Made by a program: the position numbers and the translations under genes | Notes under the pieces: model-generated | What the model was told of the DNA's origin: nothing | Seen by the model: only the letters and a program-made list of their open reading frames with translations | Database searches by the model: none | Part shown: positions 28,007 to 37,636 of the stretch, one piece after another | Position numbering within the stretch: position 1 is the first letter of the stretch | How the letters are laid out: each line of letters opens with the position of its first letter | Origin: Alcanivoracaceae bacterium | GTDB taxonomy: Bacteria > Pseudomonadota > Gammaproteobacteria > Pseudomonadales > Alcanivoracaceae | Assembly (NCBI GenBank): GCA_027324795.1 | Contig: DAHVSB010000003.1 | Span: 9,257 to 71,661 of the forward strand | DNA length: 62,405 bases | Reading direction: 5' to 3'

Positions 28007-28021
28007 GTTGGTATGACCAAC
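28007..28021. promoter_or_regulatory. Inverted repeat upstream of the TetR gene
   Basis: GTTGGT (28007-28012) and ACCAAC (28016-28021) are perfect inverted arms around ATG, six bases after the lysS stop. It could be an operator for the downstream regulator. Confidence 0.35.
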
Positions 28022-28042
28022 GAAGGTGATGCCTTTTTTAAT

Positions 28043-28079
28043 CCCCTGCGGAGCAGGGGTAACGCCAGCTCAATTGAGC
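28043..28079 (+). promoter_or_regulatory. Leader hairpin and palindrome before the TetR gene
   Basis: CCCCTGC/GCAGGGG (28043-28059) is a perfect 7-bp stem with a GGA loop. It is followed by the palindrome GCTCAATTGAGC (28068-28079), which ends four bases before the GGGAG ribosome-binding site. The first may end lysS transcripts; the second is a candidate autoregulatory operator. Confidence 0.4.
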
Positions 28080-28094
28080 AATGGGAGATTGATT

Positions 28095-28754
28095 GTGACA
28101 GCTACCATCAAATATCAAGGACGACAGGCGCGGAGAGAGGGCAGTGAACAGCGCCGTAAGGCCATACTAGAAGCGGCATTACGGATTATTATTAGTGATG
28201 GCATCCGCAGTGTTCGGCATCGCGCTGTGGCGAAAGAGGCAGAGGTTCCACTCTCTGCCACTACTTATTACTTTAAAGACATTCACGAGCTAATCGCAGA
28301 CAGTTTTACTCTATTCGCTGAGCGTGCCATGGAAGAAGTGATTAAGCCTTTCCACGAAGAAGCACTCAGGCTGATGGAGTCGGTCCCTGAAACGGATAGC
28401 GAGGAAGGGCGGCAGCAGCTAATAGATGTGTTGGCAACTGCTATTAGTGCCTATATCGAGCAAGGCGTCCATGGGAGACGCGAGCATAATTTAGCTGAAC
28501 AGGCGTTTTACCAAGAAGCCATGATTGAAGACAATCTCAGGCGTTTGGCCATTCATTATCGCCAAGAGCAAATTAAGGTGTTGTGCCATGCTTGTGATCG
28601 CTTAGGCGTGGCTGCGCCACAGCTTGCGGCAGAGCTAATCTTTAGCCAAGTACTAGGCTGGGAACAGGAATTATTGCTCGACGCCGATGCTTTTCAGGAA
28701 GGCACTTTGTTTCAAAGGGCCCAATATTTATTGCGGTTGGTGTTAAATTCATGA
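28095..28754 (+). CDS. TetR family transcriptional regulator
   Basis: A 219-residue regulator. The N-terminal helix-turn-helix spans about 21-67 (RRKAILEAALRIIISDG, then SVRHRAVAKEAEVPLSATTYYF), and the all-helical ligand domain follows. The start is a GTG with GGGAG seven bases upstream; the frame runs further up but through the leader hairpin. The ligand is unknown. Its stop overlaps the ung start in an ATGA, so it is made together with uracil-DNA glycosylase, an unusual pairing that may simply reflect read-through. Confidence 0.85.
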   Translation: MTATIKYQGRQARREGSEQRRKAILEAALRIIISDGIRSVRHRAVAKEAEVPLSATTYYFKDIHELIADSFTLFAERAMEEVIKPFHEEALRLMESVPETDSEEGRQQLIDVLATAISAYIEQGVHGRREHNLAEQAFYQEAMIEDNLRRLAIHYRQEQIKVLCHACDRLGVAAPQLAAELIFSQVLGWEQELLLDADAFQEGTLFQRAQYLLRLVLNS

Positions 28755-29437
28755 ACGCATGGCTGCCACAGCATTTGGCTGGGGAGTGGAAGGCGCTGTG
28801 TCAGCGTGAGATGAGCAAGCCTTACTTCCAGCAACTGGCCAATTTTTTAGCCGCTAGAGAGACAGCTGGCGCAACTATCTTCCCACCAAAAGCAGATTGG
28901 TTTAACGCTTTTGTGCACACGCCCTACGCCGAAGTTAAAGTTGTTATTCTTGGTCAAGACCCCTACCACGGAGCCGGGCAGGCCCATGGGTTGAGCTTTT
29001 CTGTACCTGCGGAAACACCGCTGCCCCCTAGCCTGCGTAATATATATAAAGAGCTAAGTACGGATTTAAGTATTGCTATGCCAAGCACGGGGAATCTAAC
29101 TCCGTGGGCGCAGCAAGGTGTGTTGCTGCTTAATGCTGTGCTCACCGTAGAAGAAAAGCAGGCGGGTAGTCATGCTAAACAGGGGTGGGAGATTTTCACA
29201 GATAACGTCATTGCGCACTTAGCTGAGCATAAGCAGGGATTGGTGTTTGTGCTATGGGGGGCCTACGCGCAGCAAAAGGCGAAGCATATTGATTTAAGTT
29301 CGCACAAGGTTATTGCAGCGCCACATCCTTCGCCTTTGTCGGCTCATCGAGGATTTTTCGGCACACGCCCTTTTTCTCAAATTAACGAATATTTAGTTGC
29401 TCAAGGGCGAGAAGCTATTGATTGGCACTTGCCATAG
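28751..29437 (+). CDS. ung: Uracil-DNA glycosylase, family 1
   Basis: Removes uracil from DNA in base excision repair. The water-activating loop GQDPYHG has the catalytic Asp at about residue 70, and the Leu-intercalation loop HPSPLSAHRGF carries the catalytic histidine. The length of 228 residues is normal. Translation is coupled to the TetR gene by the four-base overlap. Confidence 0.96.
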   Translation: MNAWLPQHLAGEWKALCQREMSKPYFQQLANFLAARETAGATIFPPKADWFNAFVHTPYAEVKVVILGQDPYHGAGQAHGLSFSVPAETPLPPSLRNIYKELSTDLSIAMPSTGNLTPWAQQGVLLLNAVLTVEEKQAGSHAKQGWEIFTDNVIAHLAEHKQGLVFVLWGAYAQQKAKHIDLSSHKVIAAPHPSPLSAHRGFFGTRPFSQINEYLVAQGREAIDWHLP

Positions 29438-29446
29438 GGTAGAGAT

Positions 29447-29471
29447 TGACCGAGCTTAAAATGCTCGGTCA
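29447..29471. terminator. Hairpin between convergent ung and ychF
   Basis: TGACCGAGC (29447-29455) pairs perfectly with GCTCGGTCA (29463-29471) around a seven-base AT-rich loop. No U-tract follows on either strand, so it may be a Rho-linked or transcript-end structure. Confidence 0.55.
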
Positions 29472-29488
29472 GAGGGGTTTGCAGGTTG

Positions 29489-30580
29489 CTAGACGTTAAA
29501 GCGGAAGTGGATTACATCACCGTTGGCGACCACATAATCCTTTCCTTCAAGCCGCCATTTGCCGGCATCTTTTGCACCTTGCTCACCCTTGTGGGTAATA
29601 AAGTCATCGTAAGCAGTGACTTCGGCGCGAATAAAACCTTTTTCAAAATCCGTATGAATAACGCCCGCCGCTTGGGGAGCTGTGGCACCCACTGGAACAG
29701 TCCAAGCACGAACTTCTTTTACACCGGCGGTGAAATAGGTTTGTAAGCCTAAGAGTTCATAGCCTGCGCTTATAACTCGATTAAGCCCTGGTTCTTCCAT
29801 GCCTAAATCAGCTAAAAACTCAACTTTTTCATCCTCATCGAGCTCTGCTATCTCGGATTCAATTTGTGCGCAAATGGCTACAATTTCAGCCCCTTCACTG
29901 GCAGCATGCGCAGCCACTTGGTCAAAAAGCGCATTGTCCTCAAAGCCGTCCTCTGCCACGTTGGCAATATACATGGTGGGCTTAAGGGTAAGCAGGTTAT
30001 AAGAACGGAGCAGTTTGCGCTCGTCATCGTCCAAAGCTACAGTGCGCGCTGCTTCCCCCTCATTGAGCACGGGCAGAAGCTTTTCAAAGACTTTCACCAA
30101 GGCAATAGCCTCTTTGTCCTGGCCTTTGGCAGCACGTTGAGCGCGCTGCATGGCGCGTTCAACAGATTCTAAGTCTGCCAGAGCAAGCTCAGTATTAATG
30201 ACTGCAATATCATCTAAAGGTGAAACTTTGCCAGAAACGTGAACAATGTTGTCATCATCAAAGCAGCGCACCACGTGGGCAATGGCATCGGTTTCACGAA
30301 TATTGGCTAAGAATTGGTTGCCTAGCCCTTCACCCTTAGAGGCACCCTCCACAAGGCCTGCGATATCCACAAACTCCATGGTGGCTGGCAGGGTGCGTTC
30401 GGGCTTTACAATCTCCGCTAAAGCGTCGAGACGCGGGTCGGGCACGGGTACAACACCAGTGTTTGGCTCAATGGTGCAAAAAGGAAAGTTTGCTGCATCG
30501 ATACCCGCTTTGGTTAGCGCATTAAACAGGGTGGATTTCCCCACATTGGGTAAACCAACAATACCGCACTTGAAGCCCAT
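29489..30580 (-). CDS. ychF: Redox-regulated ATPase YchF
   Basis: An Obg-family P-loop protein (OLA1 relative) that prefers ATP and binds ribosomes. The G1 motif [14 protein letters not shown] is at about 8-21, with [19 protein letters not shown] following and a C-terminal TGS domain (about 278-360). 363 residues is standard. An AGGAGA lies before the ATG. It follows pth on the same strand, the usual order. Confidence 0.96.
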   Translation of the reverse strand: MGFKCGIVGLPNVGKSTLFNALTKAGIDAANFPFCTIEPNTGVVPVPDPRLDALAEIVKPERTLPATMEFVDIAGLVEGASKGEGLGNQFLANIRETDAIAHVVRCFDDDNIVHVSGKVSPLDDIAVINTELALADLESVERAMQRAQRAAKGQDKEAIALVKVFEKLLPVLNEGEAARTVALDDDERKLLRSYNLLTLKPTMYIANVAEDGFEDNALFDQVAAHAASEGAEIVAICAQIESEIAELDEDEKVEFLADLGMEEPGLNRVISAGYELLGLQTYFTAGVKEVRAWTVPVGATAPQAAGVIHTDFEKGFIRAEVTAYDDFITHKGEQGAKDAGKWRLEGKDYVVANGDVIHFRFNV

Positions 30581-30615
30581 GCTTCGTCTCCTATGGAATG
30601 GTAAATCAATAAAAA

Positions 30616-31203
30616 TTAAGCGCGGAAACTATTGAGTTCCGTCATTGCACGGCTAAAGTGCCCGTCCAAAATATCTTTGGTGTGCCGCAGCGCCTCATCA
30701 ATGGCTCTATCTATCAGTGCTTTATCATGAGCGCTAGGTTTGCCTAACACATGGGGGGTGACCAAGGCTGAATTGCCTGGGTGGCCAATCCCGACGCGCA
30801 AGCGTGCGAATCCTTTTTGGTTGCCGTGTTGGCTAATAATGTCGCGCAAACCATTATGGCCTCCATGACCGCCTCCCGTTTTTAGCCGTATTATGCCGGG
30901 TGGCAAATCCAATTCGTCATGGGCCACAAGAATTTCTTCCACTGGGATGCGGAAAAAATTTGCTAATGCCTGGGTGGATTGCCCACTTTTATTCATATAT
31001 GTGGTGGGGATTAATAGGCGAATGGTGCGCCCATTATGATTAAACTGCCCCGTGTAGCCGAAATATTTTCGTTCTTCAGAAAGGGCAACGCCCTGGCTTC
31101 GTGCCAAGGCGTTTAGGTACCAAGCACCCGCATTGTGACGGGTTTGTTCATATTGTTGGCCTGGGTTTGCCAAGCCAACAATCAGTGAAATAGGGGTAGT
31201 CAC
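30616..31203 (-). CDS. pth: Peptidyl-tRNA hydrolase
   Basis: Recycles peptidyl-tRNA by cleaving the ester bond. The N-terminal [20 protein letters not shown] carries the catalytic His23, and [10 protein letters not shown] and [12 protein letters not shown] motifs follow. The start is GTG. It lies 12 bases after rplY, consistent with an rplY-pth-ychF operon. Confidence 0.96.
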   Translation of the reverse strand: MTTPISLIVGLANPGQQYEQTRHNAGAWYLNALARSQGVALSEERKYFGYTGQFNHNGRTIRLLIPTTYMNKSGQSTQALANFFRIPVEEILVAHDELDLPPGIIRLKTGGGHGGHNGLRDIISQHGNQKGFARLRVGIGHPGNSALVTPHVLGKPSAHDKALIDRAIDEALRHTKDILDGHFSRAMTELNSFRA

Positions 31204-31215
31204 AATGCTAACGCC

Positions 31216-31884
31216 TTATTCCTCGTCGCTGCTTTCTTCTTCAGCTTCGCCTTCTGCTGCTTCAGTTGCTTCTGCATCATCAGCTGTTTCTGGCTCTTCT
31301 TCACGCTGTTCGATCACAGACACCACCGGCTGGTCGTATTCTTCGCCGTGTTGTAGCACTGGTATTTCAACGCCTTCAGGCAGAACAATGTCTGACAGGT
31401 GCAGTGACTCGCCGATCTTAAGCTTCGCAACATCTAATTCTAGAGTTTCTGGAATATCTTTTGGCAAGCAGCTGATTTCAACATCGGTGAGGTTACGTGT
31501 GAGCAAGCCGTTTTCTAAGCGTACACCCTCGCACTCTTCTTCGTTAATTAAAGTAATACCAATGGTCAAGGTGAGTGCTTGGCTTGCATCGACGCGCAAA
31601 AAGTCGGCGTGCATGGGAACACCCTTGGAAGGGTGACGCTGTAGATCACGCAAAATAACAGGCTCTGTAGCACCATCTACCACTAAATCAATGATTTGGT
31701 TGTAGAAGCTTTCGTTCTCGAGGGCCTTAACAATGTGGCGCAGTTCAATGCTAATTTGCTGCGGATCTTTTCCAGCACCATAAATAATGGCGGGAACACG
31801 TGCGCCTTCGCGACGTAGGCGGCGGCTCGCACCTTTCCCTACATCGGAACGGCTTTGTACTTCAAGTGTTAACTCATTGCTCAT
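31216..31884 (-). CDS. rplY: 50S ribosomal protein L25/general stress protein Ctc
   Basis: Binds 5S rRNA. At 222 residues this is the long Ctc/TL5-type form: an N-terminal L25 domain (about 1-95), a C-terminal TL5 domain (about 100-190) and a very acidic Glu/Ala tail. An AAGGAG lies before the ATG. It follows prs, with a terminator hairpin between. Confidence 0.95.
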   Translation of the reverse strand: MSNELTLEVQSRSDVGKGASRRLRREGARVPAIIYGAGKDPQQISIELRHIVKALENESFYNQIIDLVVDGATEPVILRDLQRHPSKGVPMHADFLRVDASQALTLTIGITLINEEECEGVRLENGLLTRNLTDVEISCLPKDIPETLELDVAKLKIGESLHLSDIVLPEGVEIPVLQHGEEYDQPVVSVIEQREEEPETADDAEATEAAEGEAEEESSDEE

Positions 31885-31977
31885 GAGTTAGTCTCCTTTT
31901 AAGTCTTGTAGCTCCTGCGACCGGAGTATACAAGAGGTTAATGAAAATTGGGGCTGCATTATCCAATGGATTACAGC

Positions 31978-32006
31978 AAAAAGCCAGTGCCTCTATGCAC
32001 TGGCTT
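31978..32006 (-). terminator. Intrinsic terminator after prs
   Basis: On the minus strand a 10-bp stem (AAGCCAGTGC/GCACTGGCTT, 31981-32006) with a six-base loop ends in a run of five T. It lies 20 bases after the prs stop and separates prs from rplY. Confidence 0.85.
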
Positions 32007-32025
32007 ATACAAGTTCTGTGGTGTT

Positions 32026-32985
32026 TTACACCAGCTCTAAGCGGTCAAACATGGCGGAAAGCGATTCTTCGTTATTAACACGACGAATGGTCTCAGCCAG
32101 CATGGGTGCTAAGGAGAGTGCGCGAATTTTATCGCAGTTACGGGCTGCGCCAGACAAGGGAATTGTGTCCGTAACCACAATTTCGTCAAGGGTTGAATTG
32201 CAGATGTTTTCGATGGCAGGGCCAGAGAGGACGGGGTGAGTACAGTAAGCCACTACTTTACTAGCGCCACGTTCTTTTAGTGCATCTGCGGCTTGGCACA
32301 AGGTGCCTGCGGTATCCACCATATCGTCCACGAGGATGCAGGTACGGTCTTTTACTTCACCAATAATGTGCATTACTTGGGATTCGTTGGCCTTGGGGCG
32401 ACGCTTATCGATAATGGCTAAATCGGTGTCGTTTAATTGCTTGGCTAAGGCGCGGGCTCTTACTACGCCACCAACGTCCGGCGAAACCACCATAGGATCG
32501 ATGTAACCTTTGCGCTCAATATCTGCCACGAATAAAGGAGTGGCGTAGACGTTGTCCACGGGAATGTCAAAAAAGCCTTGGATTTGATCTGCGTGTAAAT
32601 CCACTGTTACCACACGGTCTATGCCAGCTGCGGTGATCATGCCAGCTACCACCTTAGCGGTGATGGGAACACGGGCTGATCTAACACGACGATCCTGGCG
32701 AGCATAGCCGAAGTAAGGAATAACGGCGGTAATACGGCTCGCGGATGAACGGCGAATGGCGTCGGCCATTACCAGTACTTCCATCAGATTGTCATTGGTG
32801 GGGCGACAGGTGGGCTGCACAATAAAAACGTCTTTACCGCGGACGTTTTCGTGAATTTCCACAGAGACTTCACCGTCTCGAAAGGTGCCTACAGCGGCAG
32901 CACCAAGGGGAATGTTTAACTGACGTACCATGGCCTGAGCCAGTTCCGGGTTAGCGTTTCCGGTAAAGACAACGAGTTTGGACAC
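32026..32985 (-). CDS. prs: Ribose-phosphate pyrophosphokinase (PRPP synthetase)
   Basis: Makes PRPP from ribose-5-phosphate and ATP for nucleotide, His and Trp synthesis. Motifs [10 protein letters not shown], the [17 protein letters not shown] region and the PRPP-binding [14 protein letters not shown] are present. The start is GTG behind GGGGGAA. 319 residues is normal. It lies just downstream of tRNA-Gln, the standard arrangement. Confidence 0.97.
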   Translation of the reverse strand: MSKLVVFTGNANPELAQAMVRQLNIPLGAAAVGTFRDGEVSVEIHENVRGKDVFIVQPTCRPTNDNLMEVLVMADAIRRSSASRITAVIPYFGYARQDRRVRSARVPITAKVVAGMITAAGIDRVVTVDLHADQIQGFFDIPVDNVYATPLFVADIERKGYIDPMVVSPDVGGVVRARALAKQLNDTDLAIIDKRRPKANESQVMHIIGEVKDRTCILVDDMVDTAGTLCQAADALKERGASKVVAYCTHPVLSGPAIENICNSTLDEIVVTDTIPLSGAARNCDKIRALSLAPMLAETIRRVNNEESLSAMFDRLELV

Positions 32986-33037
32986 GGGTTCCCCCTGAGG
33001 GATCTAGACGGGTTACAGAAGTAATACAATGAAAAGA

Positions 33038-33113
33038 TGGCTGGGGTACCAGGACTCGAACCTGGGAATAACGGGATCAAAACCCGCTGCCTTACCAACT
33101 TGGCTATACCCCA
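33038..33113 (-). tRNA. tRNA-Gln(TTG)
   Basis: A 76-base cloverleaf on the minus strand. The acceptor stem is TGGGGTA/TACCCCA, the discriminator is G and CCA is encoded. The anticodon loop TTTTGAT gives anticodon TTG, which reads CAA. The T arm has GGTTCGAGTCC. It lies between ispE and prs, as in pseudomonads. Confidence 0.97.
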
Positions 33114-33116
33114 ACA

Positions 33117-34004
33117 CTAACCTTTGTCGCTTTGTTGTTGCTGTAGTACATCGTGTAATGGCGATGAGTTGCAGCTCGTTGCGACGAAACCTGACCAACC
33201 ATGTGGTAATTGAGCGAGCATTCTAGCACCTTTTTCTAAAGAGGCAACTGGTGCGAAAACTGCTGAGCCCGTACCGCTCATTTGGCTGGTACCAAATCTT
33301 TCTGCCAACCAATCCAACGCTTTTTGGACGGCGGGATAACATTCTGTTACCACGCTTTGGCAGTCGTTCTTGAAGTGAGTTTGTTGCCCCTCCTCAAGAA
33401 GTGGCGCTAATTTAATTATTGGTGAGTTCCTTGTCAAGCGCGGATGTTGAAAAATGGTTTGAGTGCTCACAAAAACACCAGGAACCACGATTATATAGTG
33501 TTTTTGTTCGATATTTGTGCTGGTTAGCACCTCGCCTACACCTTCTGCAAAGGCGGTATGTCCATGAATAAAGATAGGAACATCCGCCCCGAGGGCCAAC
33601 CCAAGTGTTTTGAGCTGCTCTAGGTTAAGGTTGGTTTGCCATAACTGATTGAGGCCGAGCAGGGTGGTGGCGGCATTGCTTGAACCGCCACCCAGTCCTG
33701 CCCCAGCTGGAATTTTTTTGTTCACACTAATGTGGGCGCCCATGTTGCAACCGGTGGTGCTTTGTAGCAGCTTGGCTGCCCGATAAATCAGGTTATCTTC
33801 GACCTTGCCTAATGCAGCGGGGGCCTCAAGCGTAATATTAGTGGAGGTGGTGGACTGGAAAGTGAGAGTGTCGCAATAGTCCAAAAAGGTAAATAGTGTT
33901 TGCAGGGTGTGGTAACCGTCGGGCCGCTGCCCAGTGACGTGCAAGAACAAATTGAGTTTGGCTGGGGAGGGGAGTTGTAGTGACGTCACGGTGCAGGGTT
34001 CCAT
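33117..34004 (-). CDS. ispE: 4-diphosphocytidyl-2-C-methyl-D-erythritol kinase
   Basis: The GHMP kinase of the MEP isoprenoid pathway. Motifs are LPSPAKLNLFLHV at the N-terminus, the ATP-binding PAGAGLGGGSSNAA (about 100-113), and the C-terminal MSGTGSAVFA. The ATG at 34004 overlaps lolB by 19 bases. A GTG at 33989, in a GTGA overlap with the lolB stop, is an alternative start; neither has a clear ribosome-binding site. The tRNA gene begins three bases after the stop. Confidence 0.95.
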   Translation of the reverse strand: MEPCTVTSLQLPSPAKLNLFLHVTGQRPDGYHTLQTLFTFLDYCDTLTFQSTTSTNITLEAPAALGKVEDNLIYRAAKLLQSTTGCNMGAHISVNKKIPAGAGLGGGSSNAATTLLGLNQLWQTNLNLEQLKTLGLALGADVPIFIHGHTAFAEGVGEVLTSTNIEQKHYIIVVPGVFVSTQTIFQHPRLTRNSPIIKLAPLLEEGQQTHFKNDCQSVVTECYPAVQKALDWLAERFGTSQMSGTGSAVFAPVASLEKGARMLAQLPHGWSGFVATSCNSSPLHDVLQQQQSDKG

Positions 34005-34555
34005 TGTTGGATAACTAAGGTGAAAGAGTCGTCGTTATGGCTAGCTTTTAACCGATGAGGTAACCAATAACCTTGTACTTGTTGCCAGCGGTCGAAGCGC
34101 AATTGCCAGCCAAGCTGAGTGAGTTCTTTTAAGCGCCCTGCATCATCTTTTATAAGCTCAGCAGGGCTTTGAGGCCAAGGGAGTCCGCGTAACCAATAAA
34201 GCAGCGCATCGGCGGGCAGAAGTAGGCCCGTAAGTTCATAGGCTAAGGATTCGGCATTGGGTGCGCTGATGTTACCCTTGTTCGACGTGAGCTCTGCAAG
34301 CCCAGGTTGCCAGTTAAGCTCTGCGCTGCCTAACCCCATGGGGCCAGAAAACCGAAGATGCCCTCTATCGTTCTGCTGTTGCCAGCGCACGGTGGCTGAG
34401 CCGCCATCTTGTGCTGATTTATATGCAAAGCGCCCGTGAGCCTGCCAATGGGTTAGCTGCGTAACGTCTTGCTCTGGCACAGTGGGGGAGGGAGCCATTT
34501 GGCAGCCGCTGAGCAGTATCAATGCATAGCAGATGAGAATAAAAGCGCGGCGCAT
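33986..34555 (-). CDS. lolB: Outer-membrane lipoprotein LolB
   Basis: The outer-membrane receptor that takes lipoproteins from LolA. A lipoprotein signal ends at LLSGC (Cys18), followed by an eleven-strand type beta-rich body including RFAYKSAQDGGSATVRW and a C-terminal LPHRLKA segment. It is 189 residues, has GAGG six bases before the ATG, and overlaps ispE. Confidence 0.93.
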   Translation of the reverse strand: MRRAFILICYALILLSGCQMAPSPTVPEQDVTQLTHWQAHGRFAYKSAQDGGSATVRWQQQNDRGHLRFSGPMGLGSAELNWQPGLAELTSNKGNISAPNAESLAYELTGLLLPADALLYWLRGLPWPQSPAELIKDDAGRLKELTQLGWQLRFDRWQQVQGYWLPHRLKASHNDDSFTLVIQQWNPAP

Positions 34556-34564
34556 ATAAAACCT

Positions 34565-36214
34565 CTATTGCTCGTTGAGTGATGGGTGGTGCTGTTGAAT
34601 GTTTTCTGCTTCAGCTTCAAGGCCAAGTGCTTGCAATACCTTTATCAAATGCGCAGCCACCTCGTCATCTTTCATTGCCTCGTAGGAACGTTGTAGGTAG
34701 TGGAGCGCTTCTTCGTTGCGTCCTAGATGAAAAAGCACCCAACCTTTGGAATCAAGAATAGCGGGGTTGTCTGGCTCAAGCTGCAGCGCATCCTTGATGT
34801 AAATATAGGCCTCTTCGTGGCGATCAGTGCGGTCAGTTAAAATGTAGCCTAAGGCGTTGAGAGCGGCAGCATTGAGCGGATCATGCTGCAAAATAAGACG
34901 CAAATCACGTTCTGCCTGAGGGATATCATCGTTTTGTTCTGCCATGAGGGCGTGAAAGTAGAGTAAATCAGAGTTGTCGGGGTAGTGTTGCAGGGCGCTG
35001 TGTAAAATAGCCAATGCTGCCTTGGGTGAATCTGGACGCCATAAGTCAGCTTCTGCCAGATAGAGATCTAAGGCGTGTTCAGGATATTTTTGACGTAGCT
35101 CGTGAAAGGTTGTTTCGCTCGCTTCGTAATTTTTCTGTAAGTGGTATAATCGCGCCGCTTGGAAACCGGCTTTTAGATTGGCCTCACGGGATTGCGTTTT
35201 TTGGTAGTAAAATAAAGCAGTTTCATAGTCTTGGGCTTGCTCCGCGTTATGACCTAGGTACAGACGAATATCGTCTTGGCGGTATCCCTCAGTGAGCAGT
35301 TGTTCAAGGGCTTGTCTGGCGGTTTGCGACAAACCTTGTTCCATGGCAAAAATGGCCAAAGCTAAACGAAGTTCTTGTTCATTAGGGTGGTGTGTTGCAA
35401 GCGTTGTTAAAGCGCGTTGGGCATTTTTTTCTTTACCCGCCTCGATGAGCAAACGGATATGCTGTGCTTGTAAGCGTAACTCAGAGGGATGCAGTTGGGA
35501 TTGCTTGTTGCTATAACGCAAGGCTGCTCTGCGGCGGTGAGTGTCAAAAAGTAACCGTGCCTTTAGCAGTTGTGCTTCAACATGTTCTGGCGTAATGCGC
35601 AGAGCTTTATTTAATGATTTAAGCGCCGATTTTGGCTGCTGGTCATCTTGTTGTTTGAGGGCTTTGGCATACCATAAGGTGCCTTGTTGTGGGTGCTTGT
35701 CTGCTAAAGATGCCAACGCTGCTACAAGTAAGGCCGTGTGCTGTTCGCCAATTCCTTGGCTGTGAGTGAGCAGGCTAGTGAGGCCATGTTCCGGCTCTAG
35801 CTGTAATAGCAGATCGATCTGCTCAGTGGCTTGTTCTACTTGTTCAAGCATAATATGGGCCAATGCAGCCGCTTCGTGCGCAGTGGCGTTGTTGGGAGTT
35901 TGCTTTAGCCAGTGGTGAGCTTCGTTAAGCGCCATGTCAGCTTTGCCTAAATGCAGCGCAAGCAGAGTGCTTTGTTCACTAATAGCTGGGCTTTGGCTGT
36001 GTTGGGCGTGGCGCTGATAGTAGTCTAGCGCGAGCGGGAATAGGTCACGTTGCAGACTGACTTCAGCGATAAGCAGGTCTCCAAGAGCAGAGTCTGCATA
36101 AGTATAAGAAGCAGGGGTGGCCGCTTCTTTTTTACTGGTGGCAGGGATGGTGTTTATACTGGCGCATCCCGCCATCATGACCAAAACACATAAGTGCAAC
36201 GTGCGCTTGAGCAT
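34565..36214 (-). CDS. TPR-repeat outer-membrane-type lipoprotein
   Basis: A lipoprotein of about 549 residues: the signal ends at MMAGC, so the Met at 36214 is the logical start although the frame opens 16 codons earlier. The rest is helical TPR repeats from about residue 60 to 540, with clear consensus units near the C-terminus (PLNAAALNALGYIL, PDNPAILDSKGWVLFHLG). TPR proteins encoded next to lolB in pseudomonads are probably scaffolds; no partner can be read from sequence. It is divergent from hemA and only nine bases before lolB. Confidence 0.88.
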   Translation of the reverse strand: MLKRTLHLCVLVMMAGCASINTIPATSKKEAATPASYTYADSALGDLLIAEVSLQRDLFPLALDYYQRHAQHSQSPAISEQSTLLALHLGKADMALNEAHHWLKQTPNNATAHEAAALAHIMLEQVEQATEQIDLLLQLEPEHGLTSLLTHSQGIGEQHTALLVAALASLADKHPQQGTLWYAKALKQQDDQQPKSALKSLNKALRITPEHVEAQLLKARLLFDTHRRRAALRYSNKQSQLHPSELRLQAQHIRLLIEAGKEKNAQRALTTLATHHPNEQELRLALAIFAMEQGLSQTARQALEQLLTEGYRQDDIRLYLGHNAEQAQDYETALFYYQKTQSREANLKAGFQAARLYHLQKNYEASETTFHELRQKYPEHALDLYLAEADLWRPDSPKAALAILHSALQHYPDNSDLLYFHALMAEQNDDIPQAERDLRLILQHDPLNAAALNALGYILTDRTDRHEEAYIYIKDALQLEPDNPAILDSKGWVLFHLGRNEEALHYLQRSYEAMKDDEVAAHLIKVLQALGLEAEAENIQQHHPSLNEQ

Positions 36215-36364
36215 TATTGAGAGTCCATTGCGAAGTGAGCTACATAAAGCGAAACAGAGCATAAAAAAGCATGAATACTATGCCCTGATATCTCAACATT
36301 GTTTTACCGATTAAGTTCCCTCAAAATGCGTTGGCATTAAAGGGCAGGGGTTTAACCTATCACG

Positions 36365-37636
36365 ATGAAATTATTGGCAACAGGCGTTAATCATACCACC
36401 GCGGCAGTAGAGTTGCGTGAGCTGTTAAGTTTTCCCGAGGGAGAGCAGGCGGCAGCGTTACAAGCCCTGCGGCAACAGCCAGGTGTGCGCGAGGCCGCGT
36501 TGTTGTCCACATGCAACCGTACAGAATTGTATTGTTTAGTGGAAGCAGACGCACAGGACAATTTAGCCCACTGGCTTGCTCAATGGCATCAGTTGCCCCT
36601 TGAGCAAGTCAAACAAGCGCTTTATCACTACGAAGGCGCCATGGCGCTACGACACATGATGCGCGTGGCAGGCGGGCTGAATTCCTTGGTGTTGGGCGAA
36701 CCTCAAATTTTGGGACAAATGCGTGATGCCTATAGTTTAAGCCAAGAAAATAACGCGCTAGGCTCTGAGTTGCAACAAGCGTTTCAGCAAGTTTTTGCGG
36801 TGGCAAAAGCAATTCGTACCGATACCGCCATTGGCGAAAACCCTGTTTCTGTAGCCTATGCTGCCGTTTCTTTGGCGCGTCATATTTTTGCTGATCTAGC
36901 CGGTAGCCGCGCTTTGCTGGTGGGCGCGGGTGAAATGATACAACTGGTGGTGCGGCATTTGGTGGAGCAAGGGGTTACTGATATCACCATTGCCAACCGA
37001 ACTGTGTCTCGAGCACAAGAGCTGGCGGCTACGGTAGCGGGCAAGGCCATAGGGTTAGAAGCATTGCCTGATGCGCTCGCAGATGCAGATATTGTTATTG
37101 CGTGCACGGGCAGCCCTAAAACTGTCATTGAAAAAGCAGAGGTGGCGCGCGCACTAAAACGCCGCAAGCATAAGCCTATTTTTATGGTTGATATTGCGGT
37201 GCCTCGTGACGTGGCACCGGACGTTGGCAAGTTGCAGGATGTATACCTTTACTCTGTGGACGATTTGCAACAAGCCATCGCTGAAAACGTCCGGCAACGC
37301 GAAGCTGCTGCACAAGAAGCTGAGGCTATTATCGATAGGGCTGTGGCAGGCTATGCACGGCGATTGCGAGAGCGTGATGCTGTGCCAAGTATTAGACGTT
37401 ATCGCCAACAGGTTGCCGCACTGGGTCAGCAGGAGCTCACAGAGGCGCTAGCCTTGTTGCAAAAAGGACAGGATCCTGCAGCGGTATTGCAACGTTTTGA
37501 GCACCGCTTGACCCGCAAAATCATGCATCAACCCACTGTGAAATTACGAGAGTTTGCAGCAGATAGCCGTGAAAATGCGATGCAGAATGCGGATGAATTG
37601 TTATTAACGCCAACTTCGAAGAGTATCGAGATCTAA
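36365..37636 (+). CDS. hemA: Glutamyl-tRNA reductase
   Basis: First step of C5 heme synthesis: reduces Glu-tRNA to glutamate-1-semialdehyde. The catalytic Cys50 is in STCNRTELY, followed by the substrate motif [15 protein letters not shown] and the NADPH-binding VGAGEMIQL segment; a dimerization helix domain closes the protein. 423 residues is normal. Its stop overlaps the prfA start by one base. Confidence 0.97.
   Translation: MKLLATGVNHTTAAVELRELLSFPEGEQAAALQALRQQPGVREAALLSTCNRTELYCLVEADAQDNLAHWLAQWHQLPLEQVKQALYHYEGAMALRHMMRVAGGLNSLVLGEPQILGQMRDAYSLSQENNALGSELQQAFQQVFAVAKAIRTDTAIGENPVSVAYAAVSLARHIFADLAGSRALLVGAGEMIQLVVRHLVEQGVTDITIANRTVSRAQELAATVAGKAIGLEALPDALADADIVIACTGSPKTVIEKAEVARALKRRKHKPIFMVDIAVPRDVAPDVGKLQDVYLYSVDDLQQAIAENVRQREAAAQEAEAIIDRAVAGYARRLRERDAVPSIRRYRQQVAALGQQELTEALALLQKGQDPAAVLQRFEHRLTRKIMHQPTVKLREFAADSRENAMQNADELLLTPTSKSIEI

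Noticed and set aside
33038-33113. tRNA as an integration site for a genomic island
   Set aside because: The flanking ispE and prs genes are in standard order and there is no integrase or repeated tRNA end.
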